From Clostridia bacterium (GTDB lineage Bacteria; Bacillota; Clostridia; Christensenellales; Pumilibacteraceae): 29,946 nucleotides of DNA. Where the stretch lies: contig CAAGAW010000030.1 in assembly GCA_900767465.1 (NCBI GenBank), positions 1 through 29,946 on the forward strand, written 5' to 3'. The notes under the pieces are model-generated. The model was not told where the DNA came from. It searched no databases and saw only the letters and a list, made by a program, of their open reading frames with translations. This document shows positions 15,067 to 22,673 of the stretch, one piece after another (within the stretch, counting starts at the first letter, position 1; each line of letters starts with the position of its first letter). Position numbers and translations under genes: made by a program.

Positions 15067-15689
15067 GCCTTGTATGCCTCCTCGATGGATAAAGCGGCTG
15101 CCTTGGTCATGACGAGCTTTTCGTTCGCAACGACGTCGTAAACGTTGATGAGCGAAGAATTGATCGTCGTAACCTTGGGAAGGTTGGCGGCTGCTCTTAC
15201 GACTTCCGCGTCGGTATCGGTAACGACCATCAGCACGCGCTTGTCGATTTTGAGAGCGGAAAGAACCGCAACCATCTCTTTGGTTTTTGCATTGTCGAGT
15301 TTGATGCTTTCGACTACCGTGAAGTCTCCGTCGGCAAGCTTGCCGCTGAGCGCGCTTACGAGCGCGCCGCGCTTTGCGACCTTATTGATCTTCTGCGAGA
15401 AGTCTCTGGGCTTCGGGGCGAATACCACGCCGCCGCCCGTCCACTGCGGGGAGCGAATCGAACCCTGACGCGCTCTGCCGGTACCTTTCTGTCTCCACGG
15501 TTTGATACCGCCGCCGCGAACTTCGGTTCTGGTAAGGGTGGATTTCGTACCCTGACGAGCGTTGTTTCTCTGTGCCACGACCGCCTGATGAACGAGCGCT
15601 TCGTTTACTTCCGCTCCGAAAACGCTGTCGTCGAGGTTCATGGTTCCGGCAACTTCGCCGGTCTGCTTATATACGTTAATAGTAGCCAT
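15063..15689 (-). CDS. rplD: 50S ribosomal protein L4
   Basis: L4 lines the exit tunnel and in E. coli represses the S10 operon at both transcription and translation. Length is 208 residues. RNNARQGTKSTLTRTEVRGG and PWRQKGTGRARQGSIRSPQW form the tunnel loop (about 42-82). As the known regulator of S10 leaders, it is the first candidate to act on the foldable leader upstream of rpsJ, although L4 feedback is not general in Firmicutes. Confidence 0.97.
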   Translation of the reverse strand: MATINVYKQTGEVAGTMNLDDSVFGAEVNEALVHQAVVAQRNNARQGTKSTLTRTEVRGGGIKPWRQKGTGRARQGSIRSPQWTGGGVVFAPKPRDFSQKINKVAKRGALVSALSGKLADGDFTVVESIKLDNAKTKEMVAVLSALKIDKRVLMVVTDTDAEVVRAAANLPKVTTINSSLINVYDVVANEKLVMTKAAALSIEEAYKA

Positions 15690-15701
15690 GTCTTACCTCC
15701 G

Positions 15702-16331
15702 TTATTTCGCTCTTACCGCGCTCTTGACGGTAACGAGTCCGCCTTTGGGTCCGGGAACCGCGCCGCGGATTAAAAGCACGTTGCGATCCGCGTCTACCTT
15801 AACTACCGTGAGGTTCTGAACGGTAACGTTGTCGCAGCCGAACTGTCCGGGCATGTGAAGTCCCTTGATGACCTTGCTGGGGGTGCTGTTCGCGCCGACG
15901 GATCCGACCGAACGGTGAACCGGTCCGGTACCGTGGGTCATCTTGAGTCTGCGCTGATTCCATCTTTTGATAACGCCCGAGAAGCCGTGTCCTTTGCTTA
16001 CGCCCGATACGTCCACGACGTCTCCGGCGGCGAACATGTCGCATTTGATTTCCGCGCCGACTTCGTAAGCCGAATCGTACTTGAACTCTTTAAGGTACTT
16101 CTTGGGGGCGATACCCGCCTTCGCGTAAACGCCTTTAAGCGGCTTGTTTACGAGTCTTTCTTTCTGATCGCCGAACGCAACCACCGTTGCGGCGTAACCG
16201 TCGCGCTCGACGGTCTTATTTCTTACTACGGTCATAGGACCGGCCTCGACTACCGTTACGGGAATAACGAGTCCCGTTTCGTCGAACACCTGCGTCATGC
16301 CGAGTTTCTTACCTAAAATCGCTTTTTTCAT
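15702..16331 (-). CDS. rplC: 50S ribosomal protein L3
   Basis: L3 reaches into the peptidyl transferase centre and starts 50S assembly. Length is 209 residues. MKKAILGKKLGMTQVFDETG opens it; GHGFSGVIKRWNQRRLKMTH and GPVHRSVGSVGANSTPSKVI (about 113-150) hold the loop whose glutamine is methylated in many bacteria. It lies between rpsJ and rplD with short gaps. Confidence 0.98.
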   Translation of the reverse strand: MKKAILGKKLGMTQVFDETGLVIPVTVVEAGPMTVVRNKTVERDGYAATVVAFGDQKERLVNKPLKGVYAKAGIAPKKYLKEFKYDSAYEVGAEIKCDMFAAGDVVDVSGVSKGHGFSGVIKRWNQRRLKMTHGTGPVHRSVGSVGANSTPSKVIKGLHMPGQFGCDNVTVQNLTVVKVDADRNVLLIRGAVPGPKGGLVTVKSAVRAK

Positions 16332-16354
16332 AATCGTAATACCCTCCGCGTGAC

Positions 16355-16663
16355 TTATAACTTGATCTGAATATCAACGCCCGCGGGAAGATCGAGTTTC
16401 ATAAGCGAATCTACGGTCTTTGCCGAGGGGCTGTAAATATCGATGAGTCTCTTGTGCGTGCGAATCTCGAACTGCTCGCGCGAATCTTTGTACTTGTGTA
16501 CCGCGCGAAGGATCGTGATCACCTCTTTCTCGGTCGGAAGCGGAATCGGTCCGCTGACCTTCGTACCCGTCTTCTTTGCCGTCTCGACGATGCGTGCGGC
16601 AGACTGGTCGATAAGCTCGTGATCGTACGCTTTAAGTTTGATACGAATCTTTTGACTTGCCAT
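16355..16663 (-). CDS. rpsJ: 30S ribosomal protein S10 (NusE)
   Basis: S10 is a 30S head protein that also acts as NusE in transcription antitermination. Length is 102 residues from the ATG at 16661-16663. KIRIKLKAYDHELIDQSAAR and HKRLIDIYSPSAKTVDSLMK are diagnostic. The frame stays open upstream to 16828, but that part lies in the leader, has no clear start with a binding site, and is not S10-like. GGAGGAG precedes the chosen ATG by 5 nt. It is the first gene of the supercluster; rpsL, rpsG, fusA and tuf, often upstream, are not in this window. Confidence 0.98.
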   Translation of the reverse strand: MASQKIRIKLKAYDHELIDQSAARIVETAKKTGTKVSGPIPLPTEKEVITILRAVHKYKDSREQFEIRTHKRLIDIYSPSAKTVDSLMKLDLPAGVDIQIKL

Positions 16664-16877
16664 TTTTACTCCTCCGTTTTTAGCATTTGCAACAACTCGC
16701 TCGTGTGTGTCATTTCGCGGGATTTTTTTCGGACCCGTCAAATAGGTCCATGCGAGGTTTGCAATCGCGCGGTTTCTACCGCACTTGTCGGCATGAGTTA
16801 TCGCCGCCTTGCTGATTTTGCGGCGCAATCTCCTGCGTCATCCCGTCCGCGAAAATGCGCTATACCGACAGTATAGC
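16664..16877 (-). promoter_or_regulatory. Foldable 5' leader of the S10 operon
   Basis: About 214 nt separate the predicted transcription start (near 16877) from rpsJ. On the minus strand it contains several local hairpins: CGCCGC with GCGGCG (12-nt loop), GCGGT-AGAA-ACCGC (16769-16782), and GGACC with GGTCC followed by GAAAAAAA. No intrinsic terminator U-tract is visible. Such a leader could mediate feedback by a ribosomal protein such as L4. This is inference from length and folding only. Confidence 0.5.
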
Positions 16878-16883
16878 CTAAAT

Positions 16884-16912
16884 ATTGTACCATATCCGCT
16901 GCGCCTTGTCAA
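16884..16912 (-). promoter_or_regulatory. Main sigma-A promoter of the S10-spc-alpha cluster
   Basis: Minus-strand consensus TTGACA (16907-16912), a 17-nt spacer and TACAAT (16884-16889), which matches five of six consensus positions. This is the strongest promoter-like sequence in the window and sits upstream of rpsJ, facing it. Confidence 0.85.
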
Positions 16913-16967
16913 GCGTTTTTACGCGTTTTGGTAATGTTTTAAAAGTTTTTTAAATGATTTTTCGGGC

Positions 16968-17210
16968 GCGGCGCGGAGCCCGCGCGGCGGTGAGCCACCG
17001 CGGGCAAGTATGCGGGTAAAGGTGTGCGATTGTTCCCGTTTCTCTTGCAGTGGATCTCTCGGCAGTGAGCCACCGCGGGCATTTGGCTGGCGCGGCAGGG
17101 AGCCCCTGCGGGCAAGTATTTGGGTTGGTCATGTACGGTTATTCTCGTTTCTATTGCAGGGGATTTCTCGGCTAACGCTCGAAATGACAATGTGTTAGTT
17201 TGGTTTTATA
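16968..17210 (-). repeat. Dispersed repeat family A, reversed two-unit copy
   Basis: On the minus strand, starting near 17210, it reads 'cattataaaaccaaac', then 'tgtcatttcgagcgttag', 'agaaatcccctgcaatag' and 'cttgcccgcaggggctcc'. A second 'cccgcggtggctcactgcc' unit and a third 'gcccgcggtggctcaccgcc' end follow. This is the same module order as at 26695-26930. Small ORFs here are repeat translations. It fills the gap between the S10 promoter and the XRE gene. Confidence 0.8.
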
Positions 17211-17268
17211 ATGTCATTTCGACCGGAGTGAGGGTTCTACCCGAACGCAGCGGAGAAATCCCCCACGG
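17211..17268 (+). repeat. Dispersed repeat family C
   Basis: Starts 'gtcatttcgaccggagtgag', continues through 'cccgaacgcagcggag' and ends 'aaatccccc'. A reversed copy lies at 29506-29560. Next to it 17305-17345 is an alternating CG/AT-rich stretch (cgcgcg then tatacgcg). The remainder to 17466 holds only a possible terminator. Confidence 0.75.
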
Positions 17269-17393
17269 GAAAGGTATAATGTTTGTGTATGCAAGTAATT
17301 CTCGCGCGCGGGCGCGCGCATATACGCGTACGCGCATTATATAATGTTACCCTACGGCGATCACCCGTCTTCCCATGAAACCTCCGTAAACGC

Positions 17394-17420
17394 AAAAAAA
17401 ACGGCGAGCCTCGGCGGTTC
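17394..17420 (-). terminator. Possible terminator of the XRE regulator gene
   Basis: On the minus strand a GC-rich imperfect inverted repeat (AACCGCCGAGGCTCGCCGTT, with two mismatches) is followed directly by eight T. It lies about 50 nt after the stop codon. The stem is weak, so the call is tentative. Confidence 0.35.
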
Positions 17421-17466
17421 GTCATTTTTTCTTCTTATTATTCGATCAATCTGATTTTTAATTACC

Positions 17467-18102
17467 TTATTGCGGTCCGGACCCGGAATCTTTTTTCTTC
17501 GGGCGGCGGATAAATCCGAAACTGAGCGCGACTATGAACTCGGCGGGCAATCCCACGAAGAAAATCCCCGGAAACGGCGCGAACGCGATTCTTACGATAA
17601 GGAACGCGTCCACAATGAGCGACCATACGAGCGCGGATACGGACAGGAACGAAAAGAGTTTTTTATCCCACGCCGAGCAAAGCACGACCGACACGGTCGC
17701 TACCGCCGGCAGCGGGAAAACGAGGCAATACAACACTCTTTCGCCGATTTCGGGGACGGTTGCGCCGATTGCGAAAAACACTATCATTTCGGCGAGCATG
17801 ATTCCGAACATTACGATGGCGTACGTAAGAGCGCGATTGCGACCTCTGTTTTTTTGCGGCTGAATGTCTGCCGCTTCCTGCGCGGTATCCTCGTGTTCGG
17901 TTACGAGAAAGTCGAGGGTAACGCCGAAAAACCGCGCGATTCCGACAAGCACGGTTACGTCCGGTACCGATTCGGCGCGTTCCCACTTGGAAACGGCTTT
18001 ATCCGAATAGTTTATTTTTTCGGCAAGCTCCGCCTGCGTAAGTTTCTCTTTGCGACGGAGCGCGACGAGATTGCGAGCAAAGACAAGTTTGAGATCTTCC
18101 AA
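17467..18102 (-). CDS. Membrane-anchored XRE-family transcriptional regulator
   Basis: The 211-residue protein has an N-terminal helix-turn-helix of the XRE/Cro type (about 7-65; LTQAELAEKINYSDKAVSKW and VPDVTVLVGIARFFGVTLDF). A charged linker follows, then four hydrophobic segments (about 91-115, 122-144, 150-173, 178-198) and a basic tail. This layout is common among Firmicutes regulators thought to sense the membrane. The start is TTG (18100-18102) with GGAGG six nucleotides upstream; no ATG fits. No partner gene is adjacent, so its target is unknown. Confidence 0.85.
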   Translation of the reverse strand: MEDLKLVFARNLVALRRKEKLTQAELAEKINYSDKAVSKWERAESVPDVTVLVGIARFFGVTLDFLVTEHEDTAQEAADIQPQKNRGRNRALTYAIVMFGIMLAEMIVFFAIGATVPEIGERVLYCLVFPLPAVATVSVVLCSAWDKKLFSFLSVSALVWSLIVDAFLIVRIAFAPFPGIFFVGLPAEFIVALSFGFIRRPKKKDSGSGPQ

Positions 18103-18220
18103 CCTTAACCTCCGATCTTATAGTCTGTTAAGCCAGACCGATTCCGTCGTTGCGGCGGCGTTACGCGGCGCGGAGTTTGCTCCGTCGGGCGCGAACGGGT
18201 AAAAGAATCGTTCCGTCGTT

Positions 18221-18249
18221 ATTTTAACATATTTTTGTGTGTTTTGCAA
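18221..18249 (-). promoter_or_regulatory. Promoter of the XRE regulator gene
   Basis: Minus strand TTGCAA (18244-18249), a 17-nt spacer and TAAAAT (18221-18226), about 120 nt upstream of the TTG start. It lies back to back with the promoter of the SGNH hydrolase gene. A separate inverted repeat (AGAGTCG 18288-18294, CGACTCT 18303-18309) lies between the two promoters and could be an operator. Confidence 0.55.
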
Positions 18250-18354
18250 CTGTTTTCGTGTGTTTTTCGTGTGATTCTACCGTGAGGAGAGTCGTTTTTT
18301 GCCGACTCTACCGCCGATAATTCCAACGGTATAGTCCCGTTGCGGCGAAGTAGG

Positions 18355-18383
18355 TTGTATTTTGGTGCGACGTCGGCTATACT
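18355..18383 (+). promoter_or_regulatory. Promoter of the SGNH hydrolase gene
   Basis: TTGTAT (18355-18360), a 17-nt spacer and TATACT (18378-18383) on the plus strand, about 107 nt before the GTG start. Confidence 0.5.
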
Positions 18384-18489
18384 TTATTTATCGCGGACGA
18401 AACGGATCGTCTCCGCGAAAACGAAGGCAAACTCCACAATAAAACGACGACAAAGACATACGGACATTTACCGAAAGGAGACTAAAAAC

Positions 18490-19212
18490 GTGAATACGGT
18501 ATTAAGAAATTACGACGAAACGATAGTTACGATACTCGGCGATTCGGTCGGGAAAGGCATATATACGGACAACGGAAAACTCGAAGTGTTTCCGCAGAAT
18601 CCGGCGAAGGTTACGGCGGACAGATTCGGGATAAAAATAGACAACCGCTCGAAATACGGGCAGACTTTGTCACGGCTGACGGCGCGCGGCGAGGAAAACT
18701 CGCTGATCGGCGGCGACAACGGTCGCAAAATCGCGGTTATAGAACTCGGCGGCAACGACGCGGACTTCGACTGGAAAGCGGTTGCCGAATCGCCCGAACT
18801 CGACCACTCGCCAAAAACCGACCCCGTGCTGTTCGGCGAACTTTATCGTAATCTTATTATTAAACTGCGGGCGGCGGGAATAGACCCGATAGCGTGCACG
18901 ATTCTGCCCGTTTTATCCGAGCGGTATTTCGACAACGTGATCTCGCGCGTTGCGGACGGCGAACGCGTAATGCGTTTTCTCGGCGGCGACGTGAACACGA
19001 TCCAACGCCATCAGGAAGTATACAACTCGACGATAATTTCGGTTGCGCGCGAACTCGAAGTTCCCGTTATCGACATACGCACGCCCTTTTTATGGTCTCG
19101 CGACGCGGCTTCGCTTATGTGCCGCGACGGCGTGCATCCGTCCGAAAAAGGAAGCGCGCTCATCGCCGCTACCGTTGCCGAATTCGTAAACGCGCGGCGT
19201 ATTGCGGCGTAA
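18490..19212 (+). CDS. SGNH/GDSL-family hydrolase, cytoplasmic
   Basis: A 240-residue protein with the SGNH blocks in order: GDS at 17-19 with nucleophile Ser19, GGND at 87-90, and DGVH with Asp213 and His216 as the catalytic pair. The family cleaves esters from lipids, sugars or acyl groups; the substrate here cannot be told. No signal peptide or membrane segment is visible, so a cytoplasmic role is inferred. The frame is open upstream, but the GTG at 18490 is preferred because AAAGGAG lies nine nucleotides before it and the upstream part looks non-coding. It stands alone on its strand. Confidence 0.88.
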   Translation: MNTVLRNYDETIVTILGDSVGKGIYTDNGKLEVFPQNPAKVTADRFGIKIDNRSKYGQTLSRLTARGEENSLIGGDNGRKIAVIELGGNDADFDWKAVAESPELDHSPKTDPVLFGELYRNLIIKLRAAGIDPIACTILPVLSERYFDNVISRVADGERVMRFLGGDVNTIQRHQEVYNSTIISVARELEVPVIDIRTPFLWSRDAASLMCRDGVHPSEKGSALIAATVAEFVNARRIAA

Positions 19213-19292
19213 GCGAGAAGTCTTTACGCGAGAAACGGAAACAATCGTACACGGATAAAATATGTTTCCCGCGGTGGTTCACCGTTTTAAAG

Positions 19293-19395
19293 CCTCCCTC
19301 CAAGGGGAAGCCTTAATAAATCGCACACATTGTCATTTTGAGTAACGCGGCGGGACGGGGCGTCCCGCCCTACCGACGACTTCGCCGCGAATCGG
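19293..19395 (+). repeat. Dispersed repeat modules E and D with a perfect hairpin
   Basis: The first part ('ggggaagccttaataaatcg') resembles 58-80. It is followed by 'attgtcattttgagtaacg' and module D: GGCGGGACG (349-357 of the 19 kb block), loop GGG, CGTCCCGCC, a perfect 9-bp stem at 19349-19369, then 'ctaccgacgacttcgccgcg'. Module D recurs at 26636-26680 and in part at 23594-23620. No gene lies in 19213-19657. Confidence 0.75.
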
Positions 19396-19428
19396 TTATA
19401 TCATCTTTTTAACCGATTGTCAACGATG

Positions 19429-19560
19429 TCATTTAGGGGCATTAGTCGAGCCCCCCGCAACAGAAACGGCACGCTGCATACTCGCGCCAGCCCACTCGCC
19501 GGAACGGCCGTTTCCCCTTCCGGGAGATTGTTACCTCGCCGACGCTCCTCGCAATGACGG
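19429..19560 (+). repeat. Dispersed repeat, family A fused to reversed family B
   Basis: Starts 'tcatttaggggcattagtcg' like 91 and 488, passes 'agaaacggcacgctgcat', then at about 19503 switches to the reversed family B sequence ('ggagattg' to 'ctcctcgcaatgacgg'). The junction between families shows the mosaic nature of the repeats. Confidence 0.8.
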
Positions 19561-19588
19561 GACTGTTTTAGCGCACGCAAGCAAAATT

Positions 19589-19617
19589 AAAACGACCCTC
19601 GCGTGAGAGTCGTTTTT
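19589..19617. terminator. Bidirectional terminator between the SGNH and YbjN-like genes
   Basis: AAAACGAC-C-CTC, loop GCGT, GAG-A-GTCGTTTT: a 12-position stem with one mismatch, followed by T on the plus strand and by TTTTAATTTT on the minus strand. It lies between two converging genes and could end both. Confidence 0.7.
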
Positions 19618-19657
19618 CGTTTGCTCGTCTATGATCGTTTTTCGCGTCCGAATCGGC

Positions 19658-20071
19658 TTATAATAGCAAAGCGCGGACGATTTCGATATACGCGCCGTCG
19701 ATGATGTTCACCATGCGGTATACGATTTCGCGGCAGACCTCGCCGGCGTTATCATCGGACATAATCGCGTCCAGTTGCACGCGGATATCCCGATCGGAAT
19801 CGACGTAAAACTTGACCCAACGGAACTTTTCGTTGAGTTCGTTACACAGCGCGTAAGCCTTTTCGACCTTGTTTTCGGCGACCTTGACCACGTCCCAGCA
19901 GTCCGCCATAACGATATGTTCGCCGTCCGGATCGAAAAGCAGGTTGATCGGAATCGTTTTGAGGTTCTCGCCCGTAAAAGGAACGGTTATCGATCTGTCG
20001 TCGTCGCGCTCGCGGAAATTGATTCCTTCCGCCCTGAAAAATTCTTTGACTATCTCGAGATAATTTGCCAT
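19658..20071 (-). CDS. YbjN-domain protein of unknown function
   Basis: A 137-residue acidic protein matching the YbjN-type pattern: an N-terminal helix (LEIVKEFFRAEGINFRERDD), a beta-rich middle, and a C-terminal helical part (NKVEKAYALCNELNEKFRWVKFYVD then EVCREIVYRMVNIIDGAY). The fold resembles type III secretion chaperones; its function in Firmicutes is not established. The ATG at 20069-20071 has GGAGGTGG just upstream, which sets the start although the frame continues to 20266. It lies 74 nt after the HAD phosphatase gene on the same strand, perhaps cotranscribed. A perfect palindrome AATCCGCGCGGATT (20102-20115) lies in that gap. Confidence 0.75.
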   Translation of the reverse strand: MANYLEIVKEFFRAEGINFRERDDDRSITVPFTGENLKTIPINLLFDPDGEHIVMADCWDVVKVAENKVEKAYALCNELNEKFRWVKFYVDSDRDIRVQLDAIMSDDNAGEVCREIVYRMVNIIDGAYIEIVRALLL

Positions 20072-20145
20072 AAATCCACCTCCGGAAATAATTATACGCG
20101 GAATCCGCGCGGATTTTACCTGTAAAATACCGTTTTTTCCGTTTT

Positions 20146-20805
20146 CTATTTTACGTTGCCCGACAAAATAACGTCTTTCATTTCGGCGGGGGTATCGACG
20201 ATATTTTTCGCGCCGCGTCCGACGAGTTCGCCGCGGTCGCGGAATCCCCAACTTACCGCCACGCATTTAAGACCCGAGTTTTGCGCCGTGGCAAGGTCCA
20301 CTTCGCTGTCACCCACGTAAACGGTTTCGGCGGGGTTTGCGCCGATCTCGCGCATCGCAAGGAAAACTCCGTCGGGCGCGGGCTTCGGCTTGACGCCTTC
20401 TCTCTCGCCGCACGCAAAGTCTATAAGTCCGGAAAACGTGACGTTTTTAAGTTCACGGACCGCCGCGTCGAACTTATTCGATACGATCGCGCACTTGATA
20501 CCCGCCGCTTTTATTCCGGCGACGGCGGCTTTTATTCCGGCGTACGGCGCGGTATTATCCTCTTTGTGAAGGTCGTAATACGCCTTGAACTCGGGCAGGA
20601 GTTCGTCGGTGCGGCTTCTTGCGCTTTCCGGAAGAGCGAGGTTAACAAGCGCGCGGACTCCGTTGCCGAGGTACGAGCGGACTTCGCTTTTCGAGCGGGA
20701 CGGATAGCCGTGATCGGCAAGAATTTTGTTTACCGACAGATACAGATCGTCGAGAGTATCGAGAAGGGTTCCGTCGAGGTCGAAAACCACATATTTGACG
20801 TTCAT
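20146..20805 (-). CDS. HAD-family hydrolase, phosphoglycolate phosphatase-like
   Basis: A 219-residue HAD phosphatase with all four motifs: DLDGT at 9-13 (nucleophile Asp9, acid Asp11), Ser109 in IVSNK, Lys141 in KPKPAP, and the acidic pair in VGDSEVD at 164-170. The helical cap lies between motifs I and II (about 16-85), i.e. the Gph/PGMB type. The likely reaction is dephosphorylation of a small phosphosugar or 2-phosphoglycolate; the substrate is not certain. The ATG at 20805 follows AAGGAG; the frame extends upstream through promoter DNA and was cut accordingly. Confidence 0.9.
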   Translation of the reverse strand: MNVKYVVFDLDGTLLDTLDDLYLSVNKILADHGYPSRSKSEVRSYLGNGVRALVNLALPESARSRTDELLPEFKAYYDLHKEDNTAPYAGIKAAVAGIKAAGIKCAIVSNKFDAAVRELKNVTFSGLIDFACGEREGVKPKPAPDGVFLAMREIGANPAETVYVGDSEVDLATAQNSGLKCVAVSWGFRDRGELVGRGAKNIVDTPAEMKDVILSGNVK

Positions 20806-20856
20806 AGTTGCTCCTTGGCGGTTTTCGGACGGCAAACCGCAATGTTTTACGCCGAT

Positions 20857-20885
20857 ATTGTAACACATCGCGGCGCGGTAGTCAA
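20857..20885 (-). promoter_or_regulatory. Promoter of the HAD phosphatase gene
   Basis: Minus strand TTGACT (20880-20885), 17-nt spacer, TACAAT (20857-20862). It is a strong sigma-A-type promoter about 50 nt before the start codon, divergent from the parA promoter. Confidence 0.75.
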
Positions 20886-20946
20886 ATAAAAAGGGGCGGC
20901 TTTGGCGGCGCAAGCGGCAAAAATCGCCGAAAACGCGCATAAACGT

Positions 20947-20975
20947 TTGCGTATATTCTTTATTTGTGCTAAAAT
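20947..20975 (+). promoter_or_regulatory. Promoter of the parA-araC-araC operon
   Basis: TTGCGT (20947-20952), 17-nt spacer, TAAAAT (20970-20975), about 40 nt before the parA ATG. Confidence 0.6.
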
Positions 20976-21015
20976 ATACTTGACGACACGTAACTTTTCT
21001 TTACGGTGAGGTATT

Positions 21016-21828
21016 ATGCAGAAGATTATTGCCATTGCAAACCAGAAGGGAGGCGTGGGAAAAACCACGACCTGCGTTAATCTGTCGAGTTATCTTGCGC
21101 TTATGGGCAAGCGCGTGCTTTGCGTGGACATCGACCCGCAGGGCAACTGTTCGTCCGGTTTCGGGATAGACAAATCGACGGTAAAATATTCGACTTACAG
21201 TATTCTTACGGGCGAAGTCGACGCCAAAACCGCAATCGTTCCGACCGTGGTCAAAAACCTCGACATTATCCCCGCGAACATAGACCTCGCGGGCGCGGAA
21301 GTCGAACTCGTAAGCATAGAGGATCGCGAAAAAGTCCTCAAAAAAATGCTTACTCCTCTTCGTAACGTTTACGACTATATATGCATCGACTGTCCGCCGT
21401 CGCTCGCGCTTTTAACGGTAAACGCGCTTACCGCGGCAAACAGCATACTAATCCCCATTCAGGGCGAGTTCTATGCGCTCGAAGGGCTCAGCCAACTGAT
21501 GAACACCATCAAACTCGCGAAGAAGTACCTCAACCCCACTCTCGAAGTCGAGGGCGTCGTGCTTACGATGTACGACAGCCGCTCCCGCCTCGTCCAGAAC
21601 GTAACGGAAGAAATTCACAAATTCTTCGGCAAAAAGGTTTTCGCGACAAAGATACCGCGCAATATCCGCCTCGGCGAAGCACCGAGTTACGGTCTGCCCG
21701 TTATGCTTTTCGAGCCGAAATGCTCCGGTTCGATCGCGTACAAAGCGCTTGCGGAAGAACTTCTTACCCGCAACGGAGATACTTTTAACCGTATAACCGA
21801 CCTTAATTCGCTCCGTTACAGAGGTTGA
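21016..21828 (+). CDS. ParA/Soj-family partition ATPase without an adjacent parB
   Basis: A 270-residue deviant-Walker ATPase. The P-loop KGGVGKTT is at 11-18 with the signature lysine (Lys11), Walker A' is at VLCVDIDPQGN (34-44), and Walker B ends at Asp125 in YICIDCPPS. It lacks an N-terminal DNA-binding extension, so it is the short chromosomal Soj type. These ATPases dimerise on DNA and move cargo with ParB. Here no parB follows; instead an AraC regulator begins within 3 nt of the stop, and I saw no parS-like palindrome. It may work with a ParB elsewhere or position another cargo. Confidence 0.93.
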   Translation: MQKIIAIANQKGGVGKTTTCVNLSSYLALMGKRVLCVDIDPQGNCSSGFGIDKSTVKYSTYSILTGEVDAKTAIVPTVVKNLDIIPANIDLAGAEVELVSIEDREKVLKKMLTPLRNVYDYICIDCPPSLALLTVNALTAANSILIPIQGEFYALEGLSQLMNTIKLAKKYLNPTLEVEGVVLTMYDSRSRLVQNVTEEIHKFFGKKVFATKIPRNIRLGEAPSYGLPVMLFEPKCSGSIAYKALAEELLTRNGDTFNRITDLNSLRYRG

Positions 21829-21830
21829 CC

Positions 21831-22673
21831 GTGCAATTTTCCGGCTCGGACAGAAAAAATATCTTTCTGAAACAACCGCGTCTCGTCTGCGGCGGAACAT
21901 ACCGTCCCGCGGCGGGCGCAATGCGTTCGGCACACACACACGAATTTACCGAACTCGCTTTTCTGAAAAAGGGTTCGGGGTCGTACTCGGTAAACGGTAA
22001 ACTCTACCCGCTTCGCCGCGGCGATCTCGTAATCTGCAATCCGCACGTTCCGCACTTCGAGGTGATAAACGACGATCCGGAGCGCGAGATTCTTTTTCTC
22101 GGCGTGTCGCGGATTCATATAGACGGAATGGAATCGGGCGTCCTCTTTCGGGGGGACGACTTTTGTATTGTTCCGAGCGGCGAATACGAAGACGCGCTCG
22201 GATTTTTGTTCGATAACATCGCAAAGGAGAACGAACGGCGCGGCGAGTGGTTCAGGTCGGTAAGTTCGGCGTACCTTACCGCCGTGCTTGCGATCGCAAC
22301 CCGTCTTACCCGTTCCGACCCGGAGCCGCCCGAACGCGACAAAACCGTTTATTACGAGGTTCGTCGCTACGTGGACGAGCATTTTACCGAAATAAACTCG
22401 ATCGAAGAAGTTTGCCGCACGCTGTTCGTAAACAAATATTACGTTACTCACCTGTTTAAAAAGATGCTGGACGTGCCGCCGATGCAATACGTTATACGCA
22501 AACGCGTCGGTCTGGCGCGCAATCTTCTGGCGTTTACGGACGCGCCGGTCGCTGAAATCGCGCGGGAATGCGGATTTTCCGATCCGTCGTATTTTTGTCG
22601 CGTATTCAAGAAAGTCGAAGGCGTTTCGCCGCTCGGTTTTCGTAAAAACCCCGAATCGGAGGCGGAAAAATGA
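21831..22673 (+). CDS. AraC-family regulator with cupin sensor (first of pair)
   Basis: A 280-residue regulator. The N-terminal cupin-like sensor (about 25-95) shows HTHEF and RRGDLVICNPHVPH. The C-terminal AraC double helix-turn-helix (about 178-273) shows NSIEEVCRTLFVNKYYVTHL and VAEIARECGFSDPSYFCRVF. The frame also allows a TTG at 21825, but AGAGG at 21819-21824 fits the GTG at 21831 with six-nucleotide spacing. It starts 2 nt after parA ends and overlaps the next araC gene by 4 nt, so the three genes look translationally coupled. Ligand and targets are unknown; no sugar transport genes are nearby. Confidence 0.9.
   Translation: MQFSGSDRKNIFLKQPRLVCGGTYRPAAGAMRSAHTHEFTELAFLKKGSGSYSVNGKLYPLRRGDLVICNPHVPHFEVINDDPEREILFLGVSRIHIDGMESGVLFRGDDFCIVPSGEYEDALGFLFDNIAKENERRGEWFRSVSSAYLTAVLAIATRLTRSDPEPPERDKTVYYEVRRYVDEHFTEINSIEEVCRTLFVNKYYVTHLFKKMLDVPPMQYVIRKRVGLARNLLAFTDAPVAEIARECGFSDPSYFCRVFKKVEGVSPLGFRKNPESEAEK

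Noticed and set aside
16664..16828. N-terminal extension of S10
   Set aside because: Opens at a TTG with poor spacing to a binding site, overlaps leader hairpins, and S10 is complete from 16663. Kept only as a question in the leader finding.
16939..17198. Minus- and plus-strand ORFs with 'FRALAEKSP'-like peptides
   Set aside because: The same peptide recurs at about 23483 and 26700 because the DNA repeat recurs; it follows the repeat, not a gene.
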